A stretch of DNA of 64,000 bases from M3007 sp031373665. GTDB taxonomy: Bacteria; Bacteroidota; Bacteroidia; Chitinophagales; Saprospiraceae. The notes beneath the pieces were generated by a model, which worked only from the letters and a program-made list of their open reading frames with translations, did no database searches and was not told the origin of the DNA. Shown one piece after another: positions 52,717 to 60,487 of this stretch. Location: the NCBI GenBank assembly GCA_031373665.1, contig JANMMZ010000093.1, positions 1 to 64,000 on the forward strand. The letters are read 5' to 3'. The position numbers and the translations under genes were made by a program. Within the stretch, counting starts at the first letter, position 1. Each line of letters starts with the position of its first letter.

Positions 52717-52950
52717 ATGAATATTATTTTTAGATTTCTACTTTTTTTAGCATTTTGCATAACATCTTGCAAGAATCAAGATACATGTACTTGCTCAAAT
52801 GCTTGGGAAGGCCAATTCTTATATTATCCCGGAGACCGCGTGTCATATCATGATACCTGCTGGATTGCCGTAGGGCAAGGACGAGACATCAAGCCTGGCC
52901 CTTGGTTGGTCAATGGCAATGATATATGGGAAATATGTGAATTAGACTAA
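52717..52950 (+). CDS. Tiny lipoprotein with a chitin-binding (CBM5/12-like) module
   Basis: A protein of 77 residues from ATG 52717 (an in-frame TTG at 52672 is rejected because the signal peptide would be broken). The signal MNIIFRFLLFLAFCITSC has the lipobox ITSC. The mature part, NAWEGQFLYYPGDRVSYHD followed by CWIAVGQG and ending IWEICELD, matches the CBM5/12 fold pattern (W..xxxY..GD.VSY....W.A......PG......W). A cell-surface, lipid-anchored single sugar-binding module is inferred. Five cysteines may form disulfides. No partner enzyme is adjacent. Confidence 0.5.
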   Translation: MNIIFRFLLFLAFCITSCKNQDTCTCSNAWEGQFLYYPGDRVSYHDTCWIAVGQGRDIKPGPWLVNGNDIWEICELD

Positions 52951-52968
52951 AAGCATAGTGGTTTTTCT

Positions 52969-53006
52969 CAACGTGCGGTGGCTCCTTGCGAAGCTAGCGC
53001 ACGTTG
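52969..53006 (+). other. GC-rich hairpin in the 52951-53075 spacer
   Basis: CAACGTGCG (52969-52977) pairs perfectly with CGCACGTTG (52998-53006), with a 20-nt loop that can form a smaller GCT/AGC stem. The stretch 52970-53030 is richer in G+C than the surrounding DNA. No clear T-run follows. It could be a terminator, a dispersed repeat or a small structured RNA. Confidence 0.35.
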
Positions 53007-53075
53007 GGTAGGAGACACCTAGAGGAAGTCTTTTATCGTTACTAAATTTTGCCACTACCATAAAATAAACTTAAC

Positions 53076-53804
53076 ATGACTACAAAGAAATTGGTACTCA
53101 TTTGCCTTAACACTCAAATAAAGAAGGCTATTCCAGCCTCTTTTATCCTACTTTTCTTCACTTTAAGTGTTTTTTCTCAACAACAACACTACATGGGAGT
53201 GTCAGTAGGAAGCAGATTTGAGAAACCCATATTTCTGAGTAAAGGAAAGAAAGGGAATCAGCGCATCAAACAAGGATTTAAATACTCGTTAGGATATTTG
53301 CGCGCTCAGGAAAAATCAGATATTCAGGTTTCCTTGAGTTATTATGATCTTGCACTAGAATACGTTATTGGCAACTTAAGATTTGCTACTGACATTGCAG
53401 CAGGTACAACTTCAACGCTGTACAGTCAAGTAGATATTTCATCGCTTGGAGTAGATTTTTTGTTTTCAAAAAACTTATTTAAAGTACGAAAAAAATCAAA
53501 CATAAAACCAGGGATTGGCGTTGAATTAAATTATCTATTGGGTTATAAATCAAATAGTTATGTTATTCATGGCTCTAATGGGTGGGTAGAAACTAGTCGA
53601 GAAGCCAAGTATGAATTTCCGGCAGTCAATATTTATCCGGTTTTATTTTTAGATTATCAATACCGTCTTAATGATAAATATCTGATTGGCTTATGGATAG
53701 ATGGGAAGATGTCTGTTTTTGGAGATGCATTTCCACTTATTTGGAACAAATCTAATCGGTTGTCATCAGGGGTAAGTTTACGGCTGTTTAGGAGGTTGAG
53801 GTGA
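53076..53804 (+). CDS. Exported protein of unknown function, probable outer-membrane barrel
   Basis: A protein of 242 residues with a long N-terminal region, MTTKKLVLICLNTQIKKAIPASFILLFFTLSVFSQ, ending in a signal peptidase site near FSQ. The mature protein is made of alternating hydrophobic/polar strands (SLSYYDLALEYVIGNLRFA, PAVNIYPVLFLDYQYRLND) and ends in SGVSLRLFRRLR. The strand pattern suggests an eight-stranded barrel. No family is recognised, and no operon partner is evident. The ATG at 53076 leaves a long n-region; an internal start near PASFILLFF is possible. Confidence 0.6.
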   Translation: MTTKKLVLICLNTQIKKAIPASFILLFFTLSVFSQQQHYMGVSVGSRFEKPIFLSKGKKGNQRIKQGFKYSLGYLRAQEKSDIQVSLSYYDLALEYVIGNLRFATDIAAGTTSTLYSQVDISSLGVDFLFSKNLFKVRKKSNIKPGIGVELNYLLGYKSNSYVIHGSNGWVETSREAKYEFPAVNIYPVLFLDYQYRLNDKYLIGLWIDGKMSVFGDAFPLIWNKSNRLSSGVSLRLFRRLR

Positions 53805-53859
53805 TCTAATAACTCAAATCTGCGGATTTTGTCTAAAAAAACATTGTCAACGTCGTAAT

Positions 53860-53923
53860 AAAGTCGGGAATAGTAAGAAATTGAAGTCCTTTATGATTAT
53901 TTGGTTTCACCATTCCTGACTTT
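53860..53923 (+). promoter_or_regulatory. Long-range hairpin ending next to a start codon
   Basis: A 12-bp stem (53860-53871 with 53912-53923, one G-T pair) encloses a 40-nt loop and ends 2 nt before the hydrolase ATG at 53926. In RNA it would hide the ribosome-binding region. It may instead act as a terminator of the preceding gene. Confidence 0.35.
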
Positions 53924-53925
53924 AC

Positions 53926-54852
53926 ATGAAAAAGCGGTATAAATTTTTGATTGGCCTACTGTCACTAGCATTGATAGGACTTGTTTTTGTGGTCGAATAC
54001 ATGATGCCTTATATGGGTATCATACCGGGACACCTCAAGCCCGACGCTTCACAATATTGGCGATACCCCAAAGGGATAGCCCCCGAAAATTACGGCCTAA
54101 AGGCCCAACGGCTTACCGTTAAGACCAAAGATGGGATCGCCCTTTCTGCTTGGCTCACCCAAAGCCACCTTGATTCCACTTATGGTACTGTCATTGTATT
54201 GCATGGCATTTCATCGTGCAAAGAAACCCAATTCAACCGCGCTGCCATCTTAGCCAGCATTGGCTACGCAGCTCTGCTGCTGGATCTTAGGGCTCACGGC
54301 GAAAGTGAGGGCACCTACAATACCTTCGGCGATAAAGAAAAATACGATATAAAATCGGTTGTAGATACACTCCAAAAACTTTTCCCCAATAGAAAAGTCG
54401 GTATATGGGGAGCATCACTAGGTGGTGCGATTGCGATACAAGCCCTAGGTATTGATCCGCGTTTCCAGTTTGGTGTCATTGAAAGCACCTTTGATGAATA
54501 TAATAAAGTAGCCACCGAATACGGATCGAGGTATTTATTGGGTATAAAGAGCCAATGGTTGACCCAAAGGGTGCTTTCAAAATCGGGTAAAATCGCAGAT
54601 TTTGAGCCCGATTCAGTCAAACCAATACTGTTTTGCCCAAAAATAAGGCAGTCTATCCTATTTATCCACGGCGATCACGATGAACGTATTCCAATATCAT
54701 TTAATCGCCGTAACTTTGAGGCTTGTGCATCGGCCGACAAACAATGGATCACGGTAAATGGCGGTCGCCACAATAATATTTGGCAGGCTGGCGGCGATGT
54801 ACTTCAACAACAAGCCTTGAGTTTTCTGGAAAAACAAAAATTAAACCAGTAA
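53926..54852 (+). CDS. Membrane-anchored alpha/beta-hydrolase
   Basis: A serine hydrolase of 308 residues. An N-terminal transmembrane helix (FLIGLLSLALIGLVFVVEYMM) is followed by an alpha/beta-hydrolase domain with the oxyanion HG in VIVLHGISSCKETQF and the RAHGESEG turn. The nucleophile elbow is GASLGGAIA, the acid region FIHGDHDERIP and the late histidine NGGRHNNIW. It resembles bacterial peptidase S9- or DUF1100-like hydrolases of the BEM46 group. The metalloprotease gene begins 26 bp later, so the two may be co-transcribed. Confidence 0.83.
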   Translation: MKKRYKFLIGLLSLALIGLVFVVEYMMPYMGIIPGHLKPDASQYWRYPKGIAPENYGLKAQRLTVKTKDGIALSAWLTQSHLDSTYGTVIVLHGISSCKETQFNRAAILASIGYAALLLDLRAHGESEGTYNTFGDKEKYDIKSVVDTLQKLFPNRKVGIWGASLGGAIAIQALGIDPRFQFGVIESTFDEYNKVATEYGSRYLLGIKSQWLTQRVLSKSGKIADFEPDSVKPILFCPKIRQSILFIHGDHDERIPISFNRRNFEACASADKQWITVNGGRHNNIWQAGGDVLQQQALSFLEKQKLNQ

Positions 54853-54878
54853 TATAAATTATTTTAATTTTTCTTAAT

Positions 54879-56417
54879 ATGAACAAAGTTTTACGTCTTT
54901 TACCGATTTTTATATTCGCTTCGACACTGCTCATGGCTCAAGACCGCCGCAAAGCGGATCTTGCCCCTTGTGGATCGCCTGTAGGCCTTGATCCGTGGTT
55001 AATAGAATATCGAAAATCGCCCATATCCGTGAGTGATCGCTCCGAAGACACCTTATATATTGGGGTACAAATACACTTGGTTGGTAAAAACAATGGAACC
55101 TCTTACTTTGGCAATAGTAAGCTGTTGGATGCGTTTTGCAGGCTAAATACCGATTTTGAAAACTCTAATATAAGGTTTTATTTCAAAAACGACTGGAACC
55201 GAATCAATAGCACCGAATGGCACCAACACCAAACCATCGTGCAGGGCATTGATATGATGCTGACTAACAATGTTTCAGGAGCCTTAAATGCTTATTTTGT
55301 GAGCGACCCTGCTGGTAACTGTGGGTACAACCTGCCATATGGAGGGGTAGCCATGTCTCATGCTTGCTCCGGCCCCAACGACCACACCTGGGCGCATGAG
55401 GTAGGCCATGCACTGGCACTACCCCACCCTTTCATTGGCTGGGAAGGCAAGGCATATAATTTCAATGTACCCACGCCCACTTCGCTGACTTACGACTATA
55501 CGCATTTTCATGAAACCCCCGATACGATACTACCAGTGCCGCTGGATACCGCTTTAGTGGAGTATTTGGATGGTAGTAATTGCGCCATTGCAGCAGATCA
55601 TATTTGTGATACTAAGGCTGATTACCTTAGTTATCGGTGGCCCTGTGATGCTCAAAACATGAGTACGGTGAAACAAAAAGACCCCAACGGTGCAGAGTTT
55701 TACTCTGATGGTACCTTGTTTATGTCGTATGCTTTAGATGAATGCCAAAACAGGTTTTCAGCGGGAGAAACAGCCACCATGCGAGCCAATACCGTCACTG
55801 AAAAAATAGACTGGGTTTATACTGGCCAACCCCAAGGGAACGTGAACACATTGGCAACTTTGACCTCGCCTATCAATTTGGAAAATGCCCCAAATGTGGG
55901 CACTACCTTGCGCTGGAGTCCAGCGGCCAATGCTACGCACTATGTAGTACAAGTATCGCGGTACATCAGTTTTAATATCGTAGAGCGCGACCTAGTTACC
56001 ACCGATACTAGCATTACGCTGACACAGTTACTGACACCAAATACTACTTTCTACTGGAAAGTACGCGCATTCAATGAATTTGATGCTTGTACCAATTTTA
56101 CAGAAAAGGCAAGTTTCAAGGCAGTACCTGTATCGGATGTCAATGATTTGACAGCGGGTAATATTCGCTTATATCCAAATATTGTAGGTCATGGGCAGCC
56201 ACTGATACTGGAAGTATCGGAGGCCTTGCGGGATCAAAACGCTACGGTACACGTATTAGATATGACTGGTCGTATGGTATGGAATAAACCCGTGCATTTC
56301 ACAGGGCTTCAAAACACCTTAGACATTCCGTCTATAAATTGGCCCAATGGTATGTATCAAGTCGTTTTTAAAGGAGACCGTATCTCTGCCCAACATGGGG
56401 TGACGATTATTGACTAG
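54879..56417 (+). CDS. Secreted M43-like zinc metalloprotease with T9SS sorting domain
   Basis: A metzincin-type protease of 512 residues with a signal peptide ending LLMAQ. The zinc site is H173-E-V-G-H177 with the third histidine H183 (HEVGHALALPH), and the Met-turn lies in LFMSYALDECQNRF, as in pappalysin-like M43 proteases. A fibronectin type III domain follows (about 330-420, TTLRWSPAANATHYVVQV). The C-terminus (about 425-512, IRLYPNIVGHGQPLILEV ... WPNGMYQVVF) is a type A Por sorting domain. It is predicted to be secreted by the type IX system. Its stop overlaps that of the convergent gene at 56414. Confidence 0.88.
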   Translation: MNKVLRLLPIFIFASTLLMAQDRRKADLAPCGSPVGLDPWLIEYRKSPISVSDRSEDTLYIGVQIHLVGKNNGTSYFGNSKLLDAFCRLNTDFENSNIRFYFKNDWNRINSTEWHQHQTIVQGIDMMLTNNVSGALNAYFVSDPAGNCGYNLPYGGVAMSHACSGPNDHTWAHEVGHALALPHPFIGWEGKAYNFNVPTPTSLTYDYTHFHETPDTILPVPLDTALVEYLDGSNCAIAADHICDTKADYLSYRWPCDAQNMSTVKQKDPNGAEFYSDGTLFMSYALDECQNRFSAGETATMRANTVTEKIDWVYTGQPQGNVNTLATLTSPINLENAPNVGTTLRWSPAANATHYVVQVSRYISFNIVERDLVTTDTSITLTQLLTPNTTFYWKVRAFNEFDACTNFTEKASFKAVPVSDVNDLTAGNIRLYPNIVGHGQPLILEVSEALRDQNATVHVLDMTGRMVWNKPVHFTGLQNTLDIPSINWPNGMYQVVFKGDRISAQHGVTIID

Positions 56418-57001
56418 TCTCTAATCAATTTCACCCGCCCTGATACTAGTGCATCAAGCATTTGAAAGAGCAAAAGCGGCTTTTGGGTTCGCCAAATAAT
56501 ATCAGCGTATTGATTTCCGAAATGCAGGTAGTGCTGGAGACCGCCTTCCTGCATTTCTTCTTCTACGTGGTGGCGGGTATTGACCAACACGATCCAACCA
56601 CCCTCATCGTGCACTTCTTCGGCCCATTCGGCATAATAGTCATCGTCTGGAGAACTATGAAAATTGAGAACATTATCGCAGAAAAGGGCAAATTTATAAA
56701 TGCCTTTTTTATATAAAATATCTACGATGTTTCTTTTCAGAAACATCACATCATTATGTAAGGCATCATTCCATTCTCCGATCAATTCTATGAATGCAAA
56801 ACCTTCGTCGTAGTCAACAAATAATATTTTACCATACAAGGTAGCAGACCCAAAGTAATCCCATTGGGGGTGGATGTAAAAATTATAAAGTTTGTGTTTA
56901 AACTCAAACTCACTGTATTTCCTTCCAAAAAAGGGCGAATACTTATCTTCTGCGGCTGAATAAAGGTCGCGCCAAGTATAATGCGGTTCTAAATTATGCA
57001 T
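56414..57001 (-). CDS. Cytosolic protein of unknown function
   Basis: About 195 residues from ATG 57001 (longer in-frame starts up to 57067 would overlap the divergent kinase gene start). It has no signal peptide or membrane helix. Sequence features are a Trp/Tyr-rich start (HYTWRDLYSAAEDKYSPFFGR), an acidic middle (PDDDYYAEWAEEVHDEGG) and a C-terminal VSGRVKLIRD. It is not recognised as a known family; it may be lineage-specific. It starts 10 bp from the divergent NadR-like kinase, so the two share a regulatory region. Conservation across the phylum could not be checked. Confidence 0.6.
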   Translation of the reverse strand: MHNLEPHYTWRDLYSAAEDKYSPFFGRKYSEFEFKHKLYNFYIHPQWDYFGSATLYGKILFVDYDEGFAFIELIGEWNDALHNDVMFLKRNIVDILYKKGIYKFALFCDNVLNFHSSPDDDYYAEWAEEVHDEGGWIVLVNTRHHVEEEMQEGGLQHYLHFGNQYADIIWRTQKPLLLFQMLDALVSGRVKLIRD

Positions 57002-57011
57002 AATTAGAGAA

Positions 57012-57530
57012 ATGAAAAAAATCGTTTGCACGGGTCCAGAATCGTCGGGCAAAAGTACACTGGCCATCGCAATTGCACAAGCCCTCGCAGTACATAGAGT
57101 CCCCGAATTTGCAAGGACATGGCTTGAACACCTTGGCAGGGATTATGTTCACCAAGACCTCTATACCATTGCAAATGGGCAACGGGCGTGGGAGGCATGG
57201 CACTTGAATCGCTCGATGGCAGATGCCAAACCAATGATGGTTTGTGATAGTGACTGGACGGTCATACACATTTGGGAAAAGTACAAATATCAAAGTAATT
57301 TAGTTTGCCCCAAGCACCGATTTCCGTCAGCCGACCTTTACCTACTTTGCAAGCCAGATATGCCGTGGGTGTATGACCCTCTTCGGGAGCATCCGTTGGA
57401 GCGGGATCAACTTTTTATGGAATATGAACAACTGCTATTGGATATGGGCGCGAATTATTGTGTAGTGCGTGGAGGGGCATCGCCAGAACGGGTAAATATG
57501 GCACTAGAGGCTATCAAGGGGTTGGTTTGA
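57012..57530 (+). CDS. NadR-like ribosylnicotinamide kinase / P-loop ATPase
   Basis: A P-loop kinase of 172 residues. Walker A is GPESSGKSTLA, which together with VPEFARTWL and the DLYTIANGQ region matches the C-terminal kinase domain of NadR (ribosylnicotinamide kinase; AAA_28 group). The downstream DSDWTVIHIWEKYKY and LLCKPDMPWVYDPLREHP are typical. The adenylyltransferase and repressor parts of E. coli NadR are absent, so it probably does salvage phosphorylation of nicotinamide riboside only. It is divergent from 57001 with 10 bp between starts. Confidence 0.78.
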   Translation: MKKIVCTGPESSGKSTLAIAIAQALAVHRVPEFARTWLEHLGRDYVHQDLYTIANGQRAWEAWHLNRSMADAKPMMVCDSDWTVIHIWEKYKYQSNLVCPKHRFPSADLYLLCKPDMPWVYDPLREHPLERDQLFMEYEQLLLDMGANYCVVRGGASPERVNMALEAIKGLV

Positions 57531-57644
57531 AATCTCCGTAGTAGGATGGAAAAACGTTCTATTTTAGAATAAGCCAATTGCCTCGTTTACTCAACCAAAG
57601 GGGTCGTTCGTCACGAGCAATCAGGCTATTCTCCTTATTACCTA

Positions 57645-57652
57645 TACTTTTG
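57645..57652 (+). promoter_or_regulatory. Candidate -7 box of the histidine-kinase operon
   Basis: TACTTTTG fits TAnnTTTG and lies 76 bp before the ATG at 57729, in a 198-bp gene-free spacer. No TTTG is seen at the -33 distance. The same spacer begins with the short repeat at 57536-57556. Confidence 0.35.
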
Positions 57653-57728
57653 TAAAAAGGAGTCCTCCCATCTTCCTTTTTTGATAATCATACAGAAGCA
57701 CCCAAACACATGATTTAAAACACAATAC

Positions 57729-59570
57729 ATGTACCGATTTATCTTCCTTTTTTTTATTTTTAATCCCCCCTTTACGTTTAGCCAGCATACTTGTCAATGT
57801 AATGACTATGATCTACGCAAGAAAAACAAGGAGCCTGACAGCCTGATTGCCCAACATTTATTGGGAAACGCTTCGCTAGTTTGTCAGGCGAAAGGCTTTG
57901 AAATACTGGCTAATCTGCTCACCAATGACCTGCAGTTGGATTCGGCGGAGGTCTTCCTTCGCAAGGCTGAACAAGGCTTTAAAAATGCGGGTTGTTCAGA
58001 TACTATTTTGCTGAATACCTACAAGATATGGGCGCAGGTGTATTATGCCCAGGCCAATTTTGCTCAAGCGCAGGTATATAGTTTAAAGATGCTACACTGT
58101 GCTGAATCTGCTGGAAATTTATATGAACTGGCAAAAGGATACACGATGATTGCCCAACTTTTCAACCAAACCAACCAGGCAGAAAAAGGCATTGTTTATA
58201 CGCAAAAAGCGGTAAAACTCTTGCCCAAACTTGATAATAATGAGCAATACAGTCTGTTTTTTTTCCTTTGCAAGAGGTATTTATGGCATTATCAGGACAC
58301 CAAAATCCAATCAAGTTTAGATTCTTCCGAGTTATTTAGTCTGGAATATTTGGCCAGAGCACGTAGTAGAAAGGAAAATGTTAGTATCAGCAACGCATTT
58401 AACAGCCTGCAAGGTGTCGCTTATGAACGAGGCGAATTTCAAAAAGCCATAAGCCTACTCGATAGTTCGTTCAACTACATTTCTAAAACCAACTACGATA
58501 ATCATCGGCTATACTTTGCTGACAAGGCCAATATTATGATCGAATTAAAACAATACAAAACAGCACAACAACTCGCTGATTCATCGCTGCAATATGCTTT
58601 ACGCTATTACAATCCTGCATTTGTAGCAGATATCTATGGATTGCAACAAAAGATCGCTATACGAATGGGTGATTACAAAAAGGCATACGACTTGAGTAAT
58701 TTGTATTATGCAATTACAGACAGTATTAGGTCTGTTGAAAAAATGGAAATCGTTGCGGAATTAGAGAAAAAGTACAATCAGGCCAAAAATGAAACCATTA
58801 TACAGGACTTGGATAAAAAAAAGCAGTTGTACATGCTACTGGCATTAGTTGGCTTATTTGCTTCCTTATGTATTGGTTTTTTCTTTCGGCAACAAAGACT
58901 GAAACACAAACAGGATATTTTGGAAACGGAACAACGGCTCAATCGAGCAAGAATGAACCCTCATTTCTTTTTCAATGCACTCGCCACCTTACAAAAATTT
59001 GCACTCCGAGACAATGATGGCCAGGCCTTGGCAAGTAATCTATCCAAGTTTAGTAACATCATGCGCGAAACACTGGAAAGCACCTACAAAGAGTACGTAA
59101 CCATTGAGGAGGAAATGGATTTCCTGAATGAATACCTCGAAGTTCAGAAAATCAGGTTTCCACAAACATTTAGTTACCAGATTATTGCTAATCCTAATAT
59201 GGAGATTGATGACATATTGATCCCTTCGATGATTTTACAGCCCTTCGTAGAAAACAGTATCGAGCATGGCTTCTCTGGCATTGATTATTCTGGCCATGTG
59301 GATATACAATTTAAGGTGGTAGAAAAAGAAATACAAATAGAAATCAGTGATAATGGCAAGGGATTGATGACAACTTATAAGGAAAATAATGAACACATCA
59401 GCCGGGCCAGTCAGATCATCAAAGACAGGATCTTTTTATTGAATATCAAACTGAAAACAAAAGCTGGTTTTAGCATAGATAACAACCAAAATGGAATGGG
59501 CGCACTCGTTAAAATCCATTTGCCCTTAATATTCAAAAGCACTACACTATATGAAAATACTCATCATTGA
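57729..59570 (+). CDS. TPR-containing sensor histidine kinase (LytS-like)
   Basis: A membrane sensor kinase of 613 residues. A signal peptide (ending TFSQ) precedes an extracytoplasmic region with about five TPR-like helical repeats (about 50-330), a coiled coil, and one transmembrane helix (about 368-388, LYMLLALVGLFASLCIGFFF). The kinase core follows, with the phospho-acceptor H412 in RMNPHFFFNALATLQ, the N box ILQPFVENSIEHGF and the G box ISDNGKGL. This is the His_kinase/LytS class. The stop overlaps the following LytTR regulator by 20 bp, so they form a cognate pair. The signal sensed through the TPR region is unknown. Confidence 0.9.
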   Translation: MYRFIFLFFIFNPPFTFSQHTCQCNDYDLRKKNKEPDSLIAQHLLGNASLVCQAKGFEILANLLTNDLQLDSAEVFLRKAEQGFKNAGCSDTILLNTYKIWAQVYYAQANFAQAQVYSLKMLHCAESAGNLYELAKGYTMIAQLFNQTNQAEKGIVYTQKAVKLLPKLDNNEQYSLFFFLCKRYLWHYQDTKIQSSLDSSELFSLEYLARARSRKENVSISNAFNSLQGVAYERGEFQKAISLLDSSFNYISKTNYDNHRLYFADKANIMIELKQYKTAQQLADSSLQYALRYYNPAFVADIYGLQQKIAIRMGDYKKAYDLSNLYYAITDSIRSVEKMEIVAELEKKYNQAKNETIIQDLDKKKQLYMLLALVGLFASLCIGFFFRQQRLKHKQDILETEQRLNRARMNPHFFFNALATLQKFALRDNDGQALASNLSKFSNIMRETLESTYKEYVTIEEEMDFLNEYLEVQKIRFPQTFSYQIIANPNMEIDDILIPSMILQPFVENSIEHGFSGIDYSGHVDIQFKVVEKEIQIEISDNGKGLMTTYKENNEHISRASQIIKDRIFLLNIKLKTKAGFSIDNNQNGMGALVKIHLPLIFKSTTLYENTHH

Positions 59571-60327
59571 TAACGAAGCACAAATCCGCTCCATTTTAAA
59601 AGAAATGATCTTATTGTGGTCAAATGGTATGCATACTGTAGAGGAAGCAGATGGCGTTGCCAGCGGATTGAAGGAGATCCATCACTTCCAACCAGACATC
59701 GTGATGCTCGACGTTGAAATGGACGACGGCACCGGTTTTGACCTGTTAAAACAAGTGATGAACCCGCGATTTCAATTGATTTTCACGACCGCTCACAACA
59801 AATATGCGGTGCAAGCCTTCAAATTCAGTGCCATGGACTATCTACTCAAGCCCATTGATCCAACCGAATTGAACAACAGCCTAGAAAAAGCAGCCGAAAA
59901 AATGCTGAACAGTAACTTGCAGCGGCAACTTGCTGTGATGATGGAACAATGGACGGAAAAGAAACCCGCGGATCCACAAATCGTTCTTAAAGACATAGAC
60001 AAGACCTATTTTGTCAAAATAAATGACATCCTGTACTGCGAAGCAGAAGGGGCTTACACCAAGTTTTACCTAACAACAGGCGATCCTATTTTTGTCTCCC
60101 GAACTTTGAGAACCTATGAGGAGATTTTAGCACCATCCGGTTTTATTAGAACGCACCATTCTTGTCTTGTCAATCCGAATAAAATTAAAATATACGACCG
60201 AAAAACAGATAACGGCACCCTCGTGCTGGAAGGCGGTATCATGCTCCCTGTCGCACAGCGCAAAAAGGAATTTGTCATGCAGTTTTTAGAAAATCGGAAC
60301 GGTGTCAGAAATGTGTTTTTTGCCTGA
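59551..60327 (+). CDS. LytTR-family response regulator
   Basis: A transcription factor of 258 residues. The receiver domain carries the phospho-acceptor D54 in VMLDVEMDDGTGF, TTAHNKYAVQAF and the lysine in LLKPIDP. The C-terminal LytTR DNA-binding domain runs from about residue 145 (DKTYFVKINDILYCEAEGAYTKFYL ... FIRTHHSCLVNPNKI). The partner kinase overlaps it by 20 bp. A T9SS protein gene starts 160 bp later, but no direct target site is evident. Confidence 0.92.
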   Translation: MKILIIDNEAQIRSILKEMILLWSNGMHTVEEADGVASGLKEIHHFQPDIVMLDVEMDDGTGFDLLKQVMNPRFQLIFTTAHNKYAVQAFKFSAMDYLLKPIDPTELNNSLEKAAEKMLNSNLQRQLAVMMEQWTEKKPADPQIVLKDIDKTYFVKINDILYCEAEGAYTKFYLTTGDPIFVSRTLRTYEEILAPSGFIRTHHSCLVNPNKIKIYDRKTDNGTLVLEGGIMLPVAQRKKEFVMQFLENRNGVRNVFFA

Positions 60328-60487
60328 ATAGGTAAATCTATCACTTACCAAACGACTGCTTGCAGTTGTCAAATCTACATTTTTGCGGCTACCGCACACC
60401 TTACCTTTGTTAAAAGAAAGGACTTGTACTTCACCACTGATGTACAAGTACCCAAAAACAGATTTTTTAATCTTTAAATTTTTTAAC

